Part shown: positions 19,142 through 27,711 of the stretch, one piece after another | Layout of the letters: the number at the start of each line of letters is the position of its first letter | How positions within the stretch are numbered: the first letter of the stretch is position 1 | Origin: Candidatus Poribacteria bacterium | GTDB taxonomy: Bacteria > Poribacteria > WGA-4E > WGA-3G | Direction: 5' to 3' | DNA length: 64,000 nt | Assembly (NCBI GenBank): GCA_022828145.1 | Contig: JAJEJA010000019.1 | Location: 62,001-126,000 of the forward strand | The notes under the pieces: generated by a model | The model's database searches: none | Told to the model about the DNA's origin: nothing | The model's input: the letters and a program-made list of their open reading frames with translations, nothing else | Program-made: the position numbers and the translations under genes

Positions 19142-20199
19142 AAAAAATAAAAAACATCAGTATCATACTCTTTGCTATTGTTGCATTTCAGATAGGTTGT
19201 CTTTCAAGCCTACAATTTGAATCACGGAATGATGATCCTAAGTCTCTACTCGGACAGGATTATTTCGTCCGTTTAGATTCTACATGGACTACAGAACAGG
19301 CAGGTAAACTTCTAAAGATATTTAAGTCCATATCACCAGACGCGACTGCCCCGCCCTCTATCTGGAAAATAAGCGATGTCAATTTAGAAAATGATATTAA
19401 AATAGAAACGCAAATTGCTCTAAAATCCGTCACGATTAGTAGAGATGTATTTGTCGTTGATGAGGCTCAATCTGCCACGAAATCTAACAAACGGCTGTTT
19501 AAGGCTGCTGTGCAATTCATCACAGAAAACGGAACGAACAGACCTGCAATAAAACGGATATTGCACAAAAGGTACGGGATTACTGTAGATGTGTCTTCAG
19601 ATGTTAGAAAGTATGTGATGTTGCCTGCATACGCTGCACACCAGAGGACTTCAAAAGCCTTTTCAGCGATTGATAACGAAGACTTAATGTTATTTATATC
19701 AATACTTGAGGATTTTCCACAAGCACTACATAAAATGCCGCAATTAAAATATGTCGTATGTAGAGATGAAGAATTAGGAGATGGGGCTGCAGCTAAAGCA
19801 TGGACAAGCAGCAGTTTTATTGAATTTAAGAAATCTGTTCTTGACACTGCACCAGTCAGTGAAATTCAAAAAATAATGGCACATGAAAAATCACACTTTC
19901 TATGGTCACATCTTCTTCCGATTCAACTAAAAAAGGATTGGATTGAACTTGGTGGTTGGTATGAAGATAGGGGAAGCGAGCATGGATGGTCAACGAATAA
20001 AAAACGTGCGGAATTTGTAACTGACTACGCTTTTGAAAAGAACCCGAATGAAGATATGGCAGATAGTTTGGCATATTATCTCGTATATCCTGATAGGCTT
20101 CGTGCTGCTAATATGGCTAAATATGAGTTCATTCATGAGCGGATCATGAGAACCTACGGCAGTCGTTATATCTCGCCGGATATGTTGTCGGGTATGTAA
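19138..20199 (+). CDS. Lipoprotein with HExxH motif, putative zinc metallopeptidase
   Basis: The 353-residue protein starts with a lipoprotein signal (IVAFQIGC, lipobox Cys at ~21). In the C-terminal half, MAHEKSHFLWSH contains HExxH (~249-253), the zinc-binding signature of gluzincin-type peptidases. About 50 residues later NEDMADSLAYYL offers a glutamate as third ligand, as in lethal-factor-like or M34-like folds. I infer a membrane-tethered zinc hydrolase. The rest shows no recognised domain. It overlaps the stop of the cytochrome/DUF1592 gene (ATGA), so the two are translationally coupled and may act together. A chance HExxH is possible, but its placement with the downstream acidic helix is right. 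Confidence 0.7.
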   Translation: MKKIKNISIILFAIVAFQIGCLSSLQFESRNDDPKSLLGQDYFVRLDSTWTTEQAGKLLKIFKSISPDATAPPSIWKISDVNLENDIKIETQIALKSVTISRDVFVVDEAQSATKSNKRLFKAAVQFITENGTNRPAIKRILHKRYGITVDVSSDVRKYVMLPAYAAHQRTSKAFSAIDNEDLMLFISILEDFPQALHKMPQLKYVVCRDEELGDGAAAKAWTSSSFIEFKKSVLDTAPVSEIQKIMAHEKSHFLWSHLLPIQLKKDWIELGGWYEDRGSEHGWSTNKKRAEFVTDYAFEKNPNEDMADSLAYYLVYPDRLRAANMAKYEFIHERIMRTYGSRYISPDMLSGM

Positions 20200-20214
20200 G
20201 GAACTTTATTTATC

Positions 20215-20266
20215 GTAGGAGGGAACTCCGATTCCCGAACCTTCGCAATTCGGAGATCGATCCTAC
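20215..20266. repeat. Palindromic repeat between convergent genes
   Basis: GTAGGA (20215-20220) and TCCTAC (20261-20266) bracket an inner CTCCGA...TCGGAG stem. A related unit occurs at about 32539-32572. It may act as a bidirectional terminator for the genes ending at 20199 and 20296. Confidence 0.5.
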
Positions 20267-20295
20267 TGTGGCCGTGAAAGTCAAAAAATTCAGGT

Positions 20296-20802
20296 TCAGT
20301 ATTGCTCGTAAGTTACCACGCGAACGTCATCGTATTGGTCGAAAATATAAAGTATTCCTTTCCCAGCTTGAGGGTCTCCAAAAGAGGCACCTCCAGTAAT
20401 CAATACGGGTGAATTATTGAAGTATATGTATCGCGGGTCATCTCCCCTATAATTTCCACTGCGTGATCTAAAGCCTCTGCTGGTAGTATTACCTGCTCTC
20501 CGATAGTTTGTTATTCCACGACTGTTTCTGCCAAATTTAAAACCTGCTTCACCCAGCCATCTTAACGATGCTCTGCGGCTTAGCAATACCAACCTTAGAT
20601 TTTTGTTTCCAACTCTTTTTGTTGCAGGTAAATCAATTTTTGATAAATTTGATCTTCCTGAGAAACGATTCTTGATTCCATCCGACAATGCTTGGGATTC
20701 TACTATAGCTTGTTCCTCTGTGAGTTTTGATGCACATCCGATTATTATACCACTCACTATGAGAAGTAAAATGAGTGTGATTATGGACTGATTTATGTTC
20801 AT
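20296..20802 (-). CDS. Hypothetical lipoprotein (168 aa)
   Basis: The N-terminus LILLLIVSGIIIGC-ASK is a clear lipoprotein signal. The mature part is basic in the middle (R-, S-, G- and N-rich, e.g. RRAGNTTSRGFRSRSGNYRG) and ends with a beta-rich segment. I do not recognise a family. It is transcribed away from the WD40 pair, and its ~170-nt leader has unusual RNA structure (see 20899-21007). Confidence 0.65.
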   Translation of the reverse strand: MNINQSIITLILLLIVSGIIIGCASKLTEEQAIVESQALSDGIKNRFSGRSNLSKIDLPATKRVGNKNLRLVLLSRRASLRWLGEAGFKFGRNSRGITNYRRAGNTTSRGFRSRSGNYRGDDPRYIYFNNSPVLITGGASFGDPQAGKGILYIFDQYDDVRVVTYEQY

Positions 20803-20898
20803 TATTTTACCTGTTATATGAGGATTGAAGGGTAATTAAAAATCGGAATAAGTCGTTTCTGCCTTTCAAAAATTGTTATAAAGTGCTACCATGGCATT

Positions 20899-21007
20899 AT
20901 GTCCGAAAGGAAATAGAGGTGAGACCACCCTATCTATACCTAAAAAACAAGTTGCCTTTTCGGACCAACTTCCTTGATATTATATCAGGAACTGTTAGAA
21001 AAAGCAA
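20899..21007 (-). promoter_or_regulatory. Promoter and structured leader of the 20296-20802 lipoprotein gene
   Basis: On the minus strand TTGCTT (21002-21007) and TATAAT (20979-20984) are spaced by 17 bases. The predicted transcript begins at once with a hairpin, AAGTTG/CAACTT (20949-20971), followed by GTTTTTT, resembling a short terminator. Its loop GTCCGAAAAGG is complementary to CCTTTCGGAC further downstream (20901-20910). That alternative pairing would enclose a second hairpin, ATAGGGTG with CACCTCTAT (about 20913-20933). Mutually exclusive pairings of this type are a hallmark of attenuators; the assignment is an inference from hand-folding. Confidence 0.4.
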
Positions 21008-21030
21008 CTTTTAACAATAGAGAATAAAGA

Positions 21031-21060
21031 TTAGACAAAATAGAGAATTAACGATATAAT
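21031..21060 (+). promoter_or_regulatory. Promoter of the tandem WD40 genes
   Basis: TTAGAC (21031-21036) and TATAAT (21055-21060) are spaced by 18 bases, ~40 bases before the ATG at 21102. It is divergent from the lipoprotein promoter. Confidence 0.5.
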
Positions 21061-21101
21061 CATCCTTAGAAATGTTGCTGATTCTATAAGGACGTTATCA
21101 G

Positions 21102-23234
21102 ATGAAAAAAGCACCAATTGTCATAATTCTGTTTATATGTATTGTCGTCACAATTTGGTTATTTCGCTATCCATCAAAACCAGATCTACTTGATATAAAT
21201 ACAGCACAATTAAAAACACTGCAGTGGCACTTACCAGATGGAGCGAAAGCACGTATCGGAAAGGGTACTGTAAATGATTTGACGTATTCTCCAGACAGTA
21301 CTATACTCGCTGTTGCCAGTTCTACAGGAACGTGGCTCTATGATACGAATAGTGGAAAGGAACTTGCACTCCTAACAAAAAACAGAGAAGGCACGAATTC
21401 TGTTGGATTCAGTCCTGACGGAAAAACACTTGCCACCGCATGTGGAAAAAAATTTGTTCGGGTATGGAATATTGAAACCCGTAAACTGATGCATACTTTT
21501 TTTGGACTTAGGAGAGATATTATAGGTGTCCATTTTAATTCTGATGGGAATACATTGGCAGGTTGGAGTGATGACAGCATGGTTATTTGGGATATAGAAA
21601 AAAGTGTGTTTAAACAGGATATGAATATGCATTTTATGAATAGGCATTTAGCACGCCAATCTGATATCACGTTCCACTCAGATAGGATATCGACAGTTAA
21701 TGGAAATCACAAGACAATCCGATATCATGATTTTAGTACTGATACGCAGAAGGAAAAAAACAGTGAACATGAAATAGATGATGCACATAAGGAGAGTATC
21801 ACATGTGTCTCAGTCAGTCCTGATGGGAAAATGATTGCATCTGGAAGTAGGGATAAGACTGTTCGTTTGTGGTATGCTGAAACAGAAACATTACATAAGA
21901 CCCTAAAAGGTCATAGAAAACCTATCTTGAGTCTAACTTTCAGTCTTGATGGGAGTAGCATCGCAAGCACAAGTGAAGACAAAACAGTACGTGTTTGGAA
22001 TGTCAACACTGGAAGGCGCAAGCACACTTTCAGAACAAATTCTGAACATCTGCATAGAGTTGTTTTCAGTCCAAACGGAAACACTTTGGCAAGTTCAAGT
22101 TTTGATGGAATTATCCATCAGTGGGATCTAAAAAAAGGGAAACATAAGAATACTATTGTTGGACATGGTCATGGTTTTGCTTCAAAGAATATAGTTTTCA
22201 GTAATGATAAAATTACAGCTGCAACTACTTATGGAGATAATCATATAATTCTCTATGATGTAAACACACAAGAGATGCAGGCAGTCCTTACGGGGCATAA
22301 GAAACCGGTGAATTGTCTATCCTTCAGTTCAGATGGAAAAATACTGGCAAGTGGAAGTCAGGATAAAACAATCCGGTTATGGGACGTTACGACAGGTGAA
22401 CATAGAAAGACGTTAAGAGGACATTCTGAACAAGTTTCACACATTATGTTCAAGGATGATGAAACACTTGTCAGTTACGGTCATGACAAAAGGGTTTGCC
22501 AATGGGATGTTAAAAAGGGTAGACAGAAGTTTAGTTTTGAATTCGGTGAATTTAGTCAGAATTTAGGCTTCAGTCCAGATGGAAATGTCGCATTATTGAG
22601 GAATTATAAGAAAGATCAATCAAACTCCCTTTATCTGTGGGATTTAGAGACAGCATCATATACAACACTATCCAAACAGGTTAAATTTACAATTCAAAAT
22701 TTTGTTAATATACCAATCAGTTCTGATGGAAGTATGCTCGCATATTGTACTGAGTCAGAGATTGTTGTGTGGGATGTTACTACAAGCAAACAGAAAAAGA
22801 TTATTCCTGTAAAATCAAGTATGTTTAGTTTCTTAGTTTTAAATTCAGACTTGAATATACTCGCGAAAGCAGATATTGATGGAATAATTAATCTATGGAA
22901 TGTTGATACTGGAGATGAAATAATTGAACTTAAAAACCAATACATTATAGATGGATATAATAAAGATATTTTACGGCAGATGCTTCAGATAGCGATCAGT
23001 CCTGATGGCAGAATACTTGTAGGGAGTCGTGCTGATGGTGTAATCAATGTATGGGATATTACGACCGGAAATCGAATTAAGACTTTTATGGGACATGTAG
23101 GTCATGTTACTTACCTAAAATACAGTCCTGATGGACAAACACTTGTGAGTTCTGGAATAGATGGGACAACACTCCTATGGGATTTGGCAGCGTTATCTCC
23201 GAAGAACAATAATGTAAGAGGATATTACAAATGA
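21102..23234 (+). CDS. Membrane-anchored WD40-repeat protein (710 aa), first of a tandem pair
   Basis: An N-terminal transmembrane segment (IVIILFICIVVTIWLF, residues ~6-21) without a clear cleavage site probably anchors the protein, exposing two WD40 propellers outside the cytoplasm. Blades are typical, e.g. VSVSPDGKMIASGSRDKTVR, FSSDGKILASGSQDKTIRLW, YSPDGQTLVSSGIDGTTLLW. The first blade starts LPDGAKARIGKGTVNDLTYS, nearly the same as in the next gene, so the pair arose by tandem duplication. No enzyme domain is present; WD40 propellers are interaction platforms. AAGGA precedes the ATG by ~10 bases. It overlaps the second gene by ATGA. Confidence 0.9.
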   Translation: MKKAPIVIILFICIVVTIWLFRYPSKPDLLDINTAQLKTLQWHLPDGAKARIGKGTVNDLTYSPDSTILAVASSTGTWLYDTNSGKELALLTKNREGTNSVGFSPDGKTLATACGKKFVRVWNIETRKLMHTFFGLRRDIIGVHFNSDGNTLAGWSDDSMVIWDIEKSVFKQDMNMHFMNRHLARQSDITFHSDRISTVNGNHKTIRYHDFSTDTQKEKNSEHEIDDAHKESITCVSVSPDGKMIASGSRDKTVRLWYAETETLHKTLKGHRKPILSLTFSLDGSSIASTSEDKTVRVWNVNTGRRKHTFRTNSEHLHRVVFSPNGNTLASSSFDGIIHQWDLKKGKHKNTIVGHGHGFASKNIVFSNDKITAATTYGDNHIILYDVNTQEMQAVLTGHKKPVNCLSFSSDGKILASGSQDKTIRLWDVTTGEHRKTLRGHSEQVSHIMFKDDETLVSYGHDKRVCQWDVKKGRQKFSFEFGEFSQNLGFSPDGNVALLRNYKKDQSNSLYLWDLETASYTTLSKQVKFTIQNFVNIPISSDGSMLAYCTESEIVVWDVTTSKQKKIIPVKSSMFSFLVLNSDLNILAKADIDGIINLWNVDTGDEIIELKNQYIIDGYNKDILRQMLQIAISPDGRILVGSRADGVINVWDITTGNRIKTFMGHVGHVTYLKYSPDGQTLVSSGIDGTTLLWDLAALSPKNNNVRGYYK

Positions 23235-25498
23235 TAAAAACAGTACTTCCAATAATTTGGCTACTTCTGATTCTTCAATTCGGCATACGCAATATATATG
23301 CTCAAGACTATACACAATGGGAATTACCTGATGGTGCCATCGAGCGTCTCGGTAAAGGACGAATCAATGATATGGAATATTCCCCTGATGGAACAATACT
23401 GGCTGTTGCCACTACTATTGGTATTTGGATATATGACACTGAAACATATCAGGAACGGAAACTGTTTACTCGAAGTCATCAGGAAATGGAAAAAGTGAAT
23501 TTTGAGAGTGATGGGACAGTTCTTGTAGGTACGGAAAGGTTCAGCAATGGAAAAGTCACGCATTGGGATATTCCCTTAGCGAAAATCGAAAAATCGTCAA
23601 AAAAGAAGCATGATTTTCCTCTCAAGGCAATATACAGCTCAGACCAGAACACTTTTGCAACTATAAGTTTCAAGGATATTCATATATGGGATTCAGAGAC
23701 AAACACTTCCAAACATATACTCAAAGGACATGAAGACTATATTGGTTGTTTGTCTTACAGTCCAGATAGCCAAATTATAGCAAGTGGAAGTCATGATCAG
23801 ACGATACGACTGTGGGATGTTAACACAGGGAAACACATTCGAACCCTAACAGGGCACCAGAGTAAAATCATATTCTTATCATTCAGTCCGGATGGAAACA
23901 CACTCATCAGTGGCAGCAGTGATATGACGATTAATTTTTGGGATATTCCCTCAATGGAACTAAAACTACCATTGGCAATTCAAGGTGTTATATCCGATAA
24001 GAGTATTGAAAAAGAAAAGATAAAAAGAACGTTTTTCAGTCCCGATAAAAGTGTACTCGTTACTGCAGGTGAAAACAGAACGATACATTTGTGGGATACT
24101 TCAACAGGCAAACTTAAACATACTTTTTCCGATAAAAATGAAGACGACAAGGAGACCGGTTATATAAGGGGAGTAGAAAACATTCTGTTTAGTCCTGATG
24201 GAAAATCGATTCTTAGTTTGGTTAACGATTACCAAATCCGAATGTGGGATATAGCAACAGGGAAGCGTATACCTTTCACAGGAAATATCGGTTACCTTAC
24301 GAATGCAACTTATAGTCCTGATGGAAAAACGCTGGCAACTGTAGATTATCCAGGTGGAATTCGTATATGGGATATTATGACAGGGAAACTTAAGAGGACT
24401 ATTTCAAATTTTAATCCAAGGGACACTCATCATAAGACAGAGTATGATACCTATTATATTGCTTTCACTCCTAATAGAGAAAAAGCCATCATTTCAGAAA
24501 ATTACGGAGCTTTATCTCTGTGGGATACCAGTACGAAACGGTTGCATACACTTATCAAAAGCAAATGGGGACATGATGTGCTGCTTAGTCCAGATGGAGA
24601 AACAGTAGCGAGTTGGAATGGAAGTAAGGCTGGGTTAATTCGGTTTTGGAATGCCACTACAGGTGAACACAAGCGAACAATAAAAGACCATATAGGACGG
24701 ATTAGCGGTGTGGCGTTTAGTAGAGATGGTAGTCTACTCGCAAGTTGGAGTTTTTCACGCGAAAATAAGACGATTCGTTTGTGGAATGTTGCTACCGGTA
24801 GAAACACACAGACACTAACAGGAAATAATCATATAATAGGAAGTGTGATATTTAGTCCAGATGGAAAGACACTTATCAGCGGGGGACAAGACGGAACGAT
24901 CCTAATATGGGATGTAAGCACAGGAAAACATAAGCCTCTCACGGATCAACGGATAGATTCCGAACGTAATACACATTCTAATCCGAAATTGGTGTTAATG
25001 TTCAATTCAGATGGTAGTAAACTTGCTACCAGTGATAAGAAAGGAAATATCCATCTATGGAATGTTTCTACATGGAAAGAGGAGCAGACATTAGAGGGGC
25101 ATGCAAATGCTATTACCAGTATTGACTTTAGTCCTGATAATCGTTCAATTGCAAGTACAGGTAAAGACGGAACAGTCCGTTTATGGGATATAGATACCGG
25201 ACAACAAATTCAATCAATTTCTGGCGATAGAAATGTGTTCTGGTATGTTATGTTTTACCCTAACGGTTTACCATTGGCAACTGAAGTCGCTTGGATAAAT
25301 TCACTCTATGATAGCGACATTATAAACCTATGGGATTTACGTACTGGAGAAATTATAAAAAAACTTTCTGGACATGCAAGAAATATTACGGGTTTATCTT
25401 TTAGTGATGATGGGAACACACTTGCCAGTACGAGTATGGATGATACAATGCTGCTGTGGGATCTCTCTTCTATTATTCAAGAGTTTGATAAAAAATAA
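23231..25498 (+). CDS. Secreted WD40-repeat protein (755 aa), second of the tandem pair
   Basis: A signal peptide (VLPIIWLLLILQFGIRNIYA-QD) is followed by WD40 blades filling the whole protein, e.g. YSPDSQIIASGSHDQTIRLW, FSPDGNTLISGSSDMTINFW, FSPDNRSIASTGKDGTVRLW, FSDDGNTLASTSMDDTMLLW. By sequence it is a paralogue of the preceding gene (shared LPDGA...LGKG..ND opening) and is coupled to it through ATGA. The anchored/secreted pairing suggests that the two propellers interact, but no partner is visible. Three tandem hairpin repeats follow the stop. Confidence 0.9.
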   Translation: MIKTVLPIIWLLLILQFGIRNIYAQDYTQWELPDGAIERLGKGRINDMEYSPDGTILAVATTIGIWIYDTETYQERKLFTRSHQEMEKVNFESDGTVLVGTERFSNGKVTHWDIPLAKIEKSSKKKHDFPLKAIYSSDQNTFATISFKDIHIWDSETNTSKHILKGHEDYIGCLSYSPDSQIIASGSHDQTIRLWDVNTGKHIRTLTGHQSKIIFLSFSPDGNTLISGSSDMTINFWDIPSMELKLPLAIQGVISDKSIEKEKIKRTFFSPDKSVLVTAGENRTIHLWDTSTGKLKHTFSDKNEDDKETGYIRGVENILFSPDGKSILSLVNDYQIRMWDIATGKRIPFTGNIGYLTNATYSPDGKTLATVDYPGGIRIWDIMTGKLKRTISNFNPRDTHHKTEYDTYYIAFTPNREKAIISENYGALSLWDTSTKRLHTLIKSKWGHDVLLSPDGETVASWNGSKAGLIRFWNATTGEHKRTIKDHIGRISGVAFSRDGSLLASWSFSRENKTIRLWNVATGRNTQTLTGNNHIIGSVIFSPDGKTLISGGQDGTILIWDVSTGKHKPLTDQRIDSERNTHSNPKLVLMFNSDGSKLATSDKKGNIHLWNVSTWKEEQTLEGHANAITSIDFSPDNRSIASTGKDGTVRLWDIDTGQQIQSISGDRNVFWYVMFYPNGLPLATEVAWINSLYDSDIINLWDLRTGEIIKKLSGHARNITGLSFSDDGNTLASTSMDDTMLLWDLSSIIQEFDKK

Positions 25499-25540
25499 TA
25501 CCGTTTCTGATAATTAAAGTCTCATTAATAGAATCTCTTT

Positions 25541-25656
25541 AATGTAGCACAAGCTTCCAGTTTGTGTAGTATACCAAGAATGTAGCACAAACTTTCCAGT
25601 TTGTGTAGTATACCAAGAATGTAGCACAAACTTTCCAGTTTGTGTAGTATTTCAAG
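25541..25656 (+). repeat. Three tandem 38-39-bp hairpin repeats
   Basis: Units begin at 25541, 25579 and 25618, each reading AATGTAGCACAAACTTTCC then AGTTTGTGTAGTATACCAAG with few differences. Each contains a perfect CACAAACT/AGTTTGTG stem with a TTCC loop (first copy has one wobble pair). There are no spacers, so it is not a CRISPR. The TAGCACA core links them to the interspersed repeats at 11 kb, 35.7 kb, 53 kb and 62 kb. Confidence 0.8.
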
Positions 25657-25721
25657 ACATAAATATCTCCTAAATCATGGGAGAATCATCTATAGAAACG
25701 ATATAATATTCGGAGGAAAAT

Positions 25722-27617
25722 ATGCGTAAAGAATACGATGCCACAGATTTCTGGTACACCTTTATCAATTCACTTCATAACCAAGGGATCTCATCTAAAA
25801 GTGATATAACGGAATTGAATGAAGAAACCCAAGAAAAACTCCTGAATTACTTTAAAACCAAGATTGAAGAGGGTATTGTTGACGGGGAAACAGCACTTCC
25901 ACCTTCTCTCAGCGACTATTTTTGGCGATTTCCAAAAGAGATGCTACCAAAAATACGATTATTGGCTGACACATTTCTTGATTCCGAATCAGAAAATGGT
26001 GCTGCAGTTTTATTATTGACGTATGTCGCATACACCGAGATGGATTTCAGTGAAGCATTCCCATTTGTAGAAAAATCTATAACACTTCTACCAAAAGATC
26101 CAGGATTGAATTTACTCTTGTTACACAAGTATAATAAGAGCCACGGTTCTTTCGGGCATATAGATGGAATACCACTTATATATTCGGCACTTGAAAACAT
26201 ATTTGAGTGGGCAAAACGACAAGATAATTCCGCACGTTACCAGGAAGTGAAATACTTTTATCACCGAACGAGAGTAACCCCTTATTCCATATATACAAGG
26301 CTAAAATCCTTTGATGCACGAAATTGGGAAAAGCCAAAAAAAGATAGGAGTAGCAGAATTGCACAAGGTTCAATTGAAAAATGTAGATCTTTGTTAGCAG
26401 AGGAACAAGCGGCATTCCACAAAGTTAATGTGCAAGAATTAGACGACCCAAGCATCTTCCGCAATGAAATTGATGAGAATATAGATTTATGGGATACATA
26501 TCTCAACACTCTGGAAAACCGTGGACTTTCAGTACCCAAATGGAAATTGACTCCTAACGTTCAGGAAAAACTTTTGGATTACTTCAAGACAAGAATAGAA
26601 GCAGGTGTTATTGATGGTCTGACGACACTACCATCACAACTTCCTAAGTACGTACCGCTGTTTCCTAATGCAATGCTTCTTGAGTTACGCGAATTCGCTG
26701 AAGAGGTATATGAAAAACAACCTGAAAACGGTGCTGCTGCAAAAATGTTAGCGGTAATTGTCCAAAAAAACTATTACCCATTTATTCAACAGGCAATAAC
26801 GTTGGTTTCAAACGACGCAGAAATCTGTTTTTTTGCATTTAGTGATAATCCTTCGCTCTCGTTACTTGAAAAGTTATTTGAAAGGACACACGGAAAAGAC
26901 GATTTAGAATTATACTATTGGTTGACAAAACTGTACAAAGAGGTAGGTAGTACACCCTGCAGTATTTATCGCAATCTCATGAAAAACCCTGAAGGAAACA
27001 CTGAACTGATTGAAAGATGTAAACCTTTGATTACCCAAGCAAAACATGCTTTCCAGCAACGGCTTGCCAATGAACCTGACGACTGGTATGCTTTACGCGG
27101 CCTCGGTGATATTTATGAAGCACTCGGTGAAACCGAATTGGCACAAAAATATCCGTGGAAAGAACACCCAGATTTACAGGTTGTGTGGAATCAAAAAGCA
27201 TGGGTTGGTAGAAAACTCCCCGATTTTTCAGCAACTGACCTTGATGGCAAATCCATATCATACTCAGACTACCACGGTAAAATGTTGGTGTTAAATTTCT
27301 GTGCAAAGTGGTGCGGTTTCTGTGAACCAGAAATACCGTATCTCAAAGAAGTTTATGAGGAACATCACGACAAAGGATTAGAGATCATAGGTGTAAGTCT
27401 GGATGAGAACGAAGCAGAACTACACGAATATATTGAAGAGCATAATATTCCGTGGATACAGATTTTTGATGGTAAGGGTTGGAAAAGTCAACTTGCGAGG
27501 TATTTCGGTATTAACTTCCTTCCATCACAGTGGCTTATTGACAGAGATGGGACGATTCTATCTGTTGAAACCAGAAATGAACAACTCGGACAAATCGTGA
27601 AACTGTTATTAGGTTAA
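25722..27617 (+). CDS. Duplicated helical-module protein with C-terminal TlpA-like thioredoxin domain
   Basis: The 631-residue protein has two parts. Residues ~1-470 contain an internal duplication: modules starting near residues 10 and 255 share the patterns L.ETQEKLLNYFKTKIEEGI.DG and PNVQEKLLDYFKTRIEAGVIDG, each with TPR-like helices; a final TPR-like ADEPDDWYALRGLGDIYEALGETELAQ-type stretch precedes the redox domain. Residues ~490-631 are a TlpA/AhpC-TSA-like thioredoxin fold (LPDFSATDLDGK, NFCAKWCGFCEPEIPYL with active-site CGFC, and the cis-Pro loop FLPSQWLID). Such domains reduce disulfides or handle peroxides. No signal peptide is seen, unusual for TlpA-like proteins, so it may act in the cytosol. 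The start has GGAGG 6-7 bases upstream. Transcribed alone. Confidence 0.85.
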   Translation: MRKEYDATDFWYTFINSLHNQGISSKSDITELNEETQEKLLNYFKTKIEEGIVDGETALPPSLSDYFWRFPKEMLPKIRLLADTFLDSESENGAAVLLLTYVAYTEMDFSEAFPFVEKSITLLPKDPGLNLLLLHKYNKSHGSFGHIDGIPLIYSALENIFEWAKRQDNSARYQEVKYFYHRTRVTPYSIYTRLKSFDARNWEKPKKDRSSRIAQGSIEKCRSLLAEEQAAFHKVNVQELDDPSIFRNEIDENIDLWDTYLNTLENRGLSVPKWKLTPNVQEKLLDYFKTRIEAGVIDGLTTLPSQLPKYVPLFPNAMLLELREFAEEVYEKQPENGAAAKMLAVIVQKNYYPFIQQAITLVSNDAEICFFAFSDNPSLSLLEKLFERTHGKDDLELYYWLTKLYKEVGSTPCSIYRNLMKNPEGNTELIERCKPLITQAKHAFQQRLANEPDDWYALRGLGDIYEALGETELAQKYPWKEHPDLQVVWNQKAWVGRKLPDFSATDLDGKSISYSDYHGKMLVLNFCAKWCGFCEPEIPYLKEVYEEHHDKGLEIIGVSLDENEAELHEYIEEHNIPWIQIFDGKGWKSQLARYFGINFLPSQWLIDRDGTILSVETRNEQLGQIVKLLLG

Positions 27618-27655
27618 ACACTATATAGGGATAGGAATATGGCTATATAAAATCC

Positions 27656-27685
27656 TTGACAATGATACTAAAGGTATAGTAAATT
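27656..27685 (+). promoter_or_regulatory. Putative promoter of the SMP-30-like gene
   Basis: TTGACA (27656-27661) with TAAATT (27680-27685) at 18 bases; the -10 is weak. Confidence 0.35.
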
Positions 27686-27711
27686 GAACGCAAAATAAAT
27701 CGGAGACAGTT

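Noticed and set aside
20880-20945. Possible signal recognition particle RNA (GTGCTACC then GTCCGAAAGGAA)
   Set aside because: The tetraloop resembles helix 8, but the conserved AGCAG-type internal loop and the pairing flanks are absent; on the other strand the same bases fit better as a leader with competing hairpins.
25541-25656. CRISPR array
   Set aside because: The repeats are directly adjacent, with no spacers and no cas genes.
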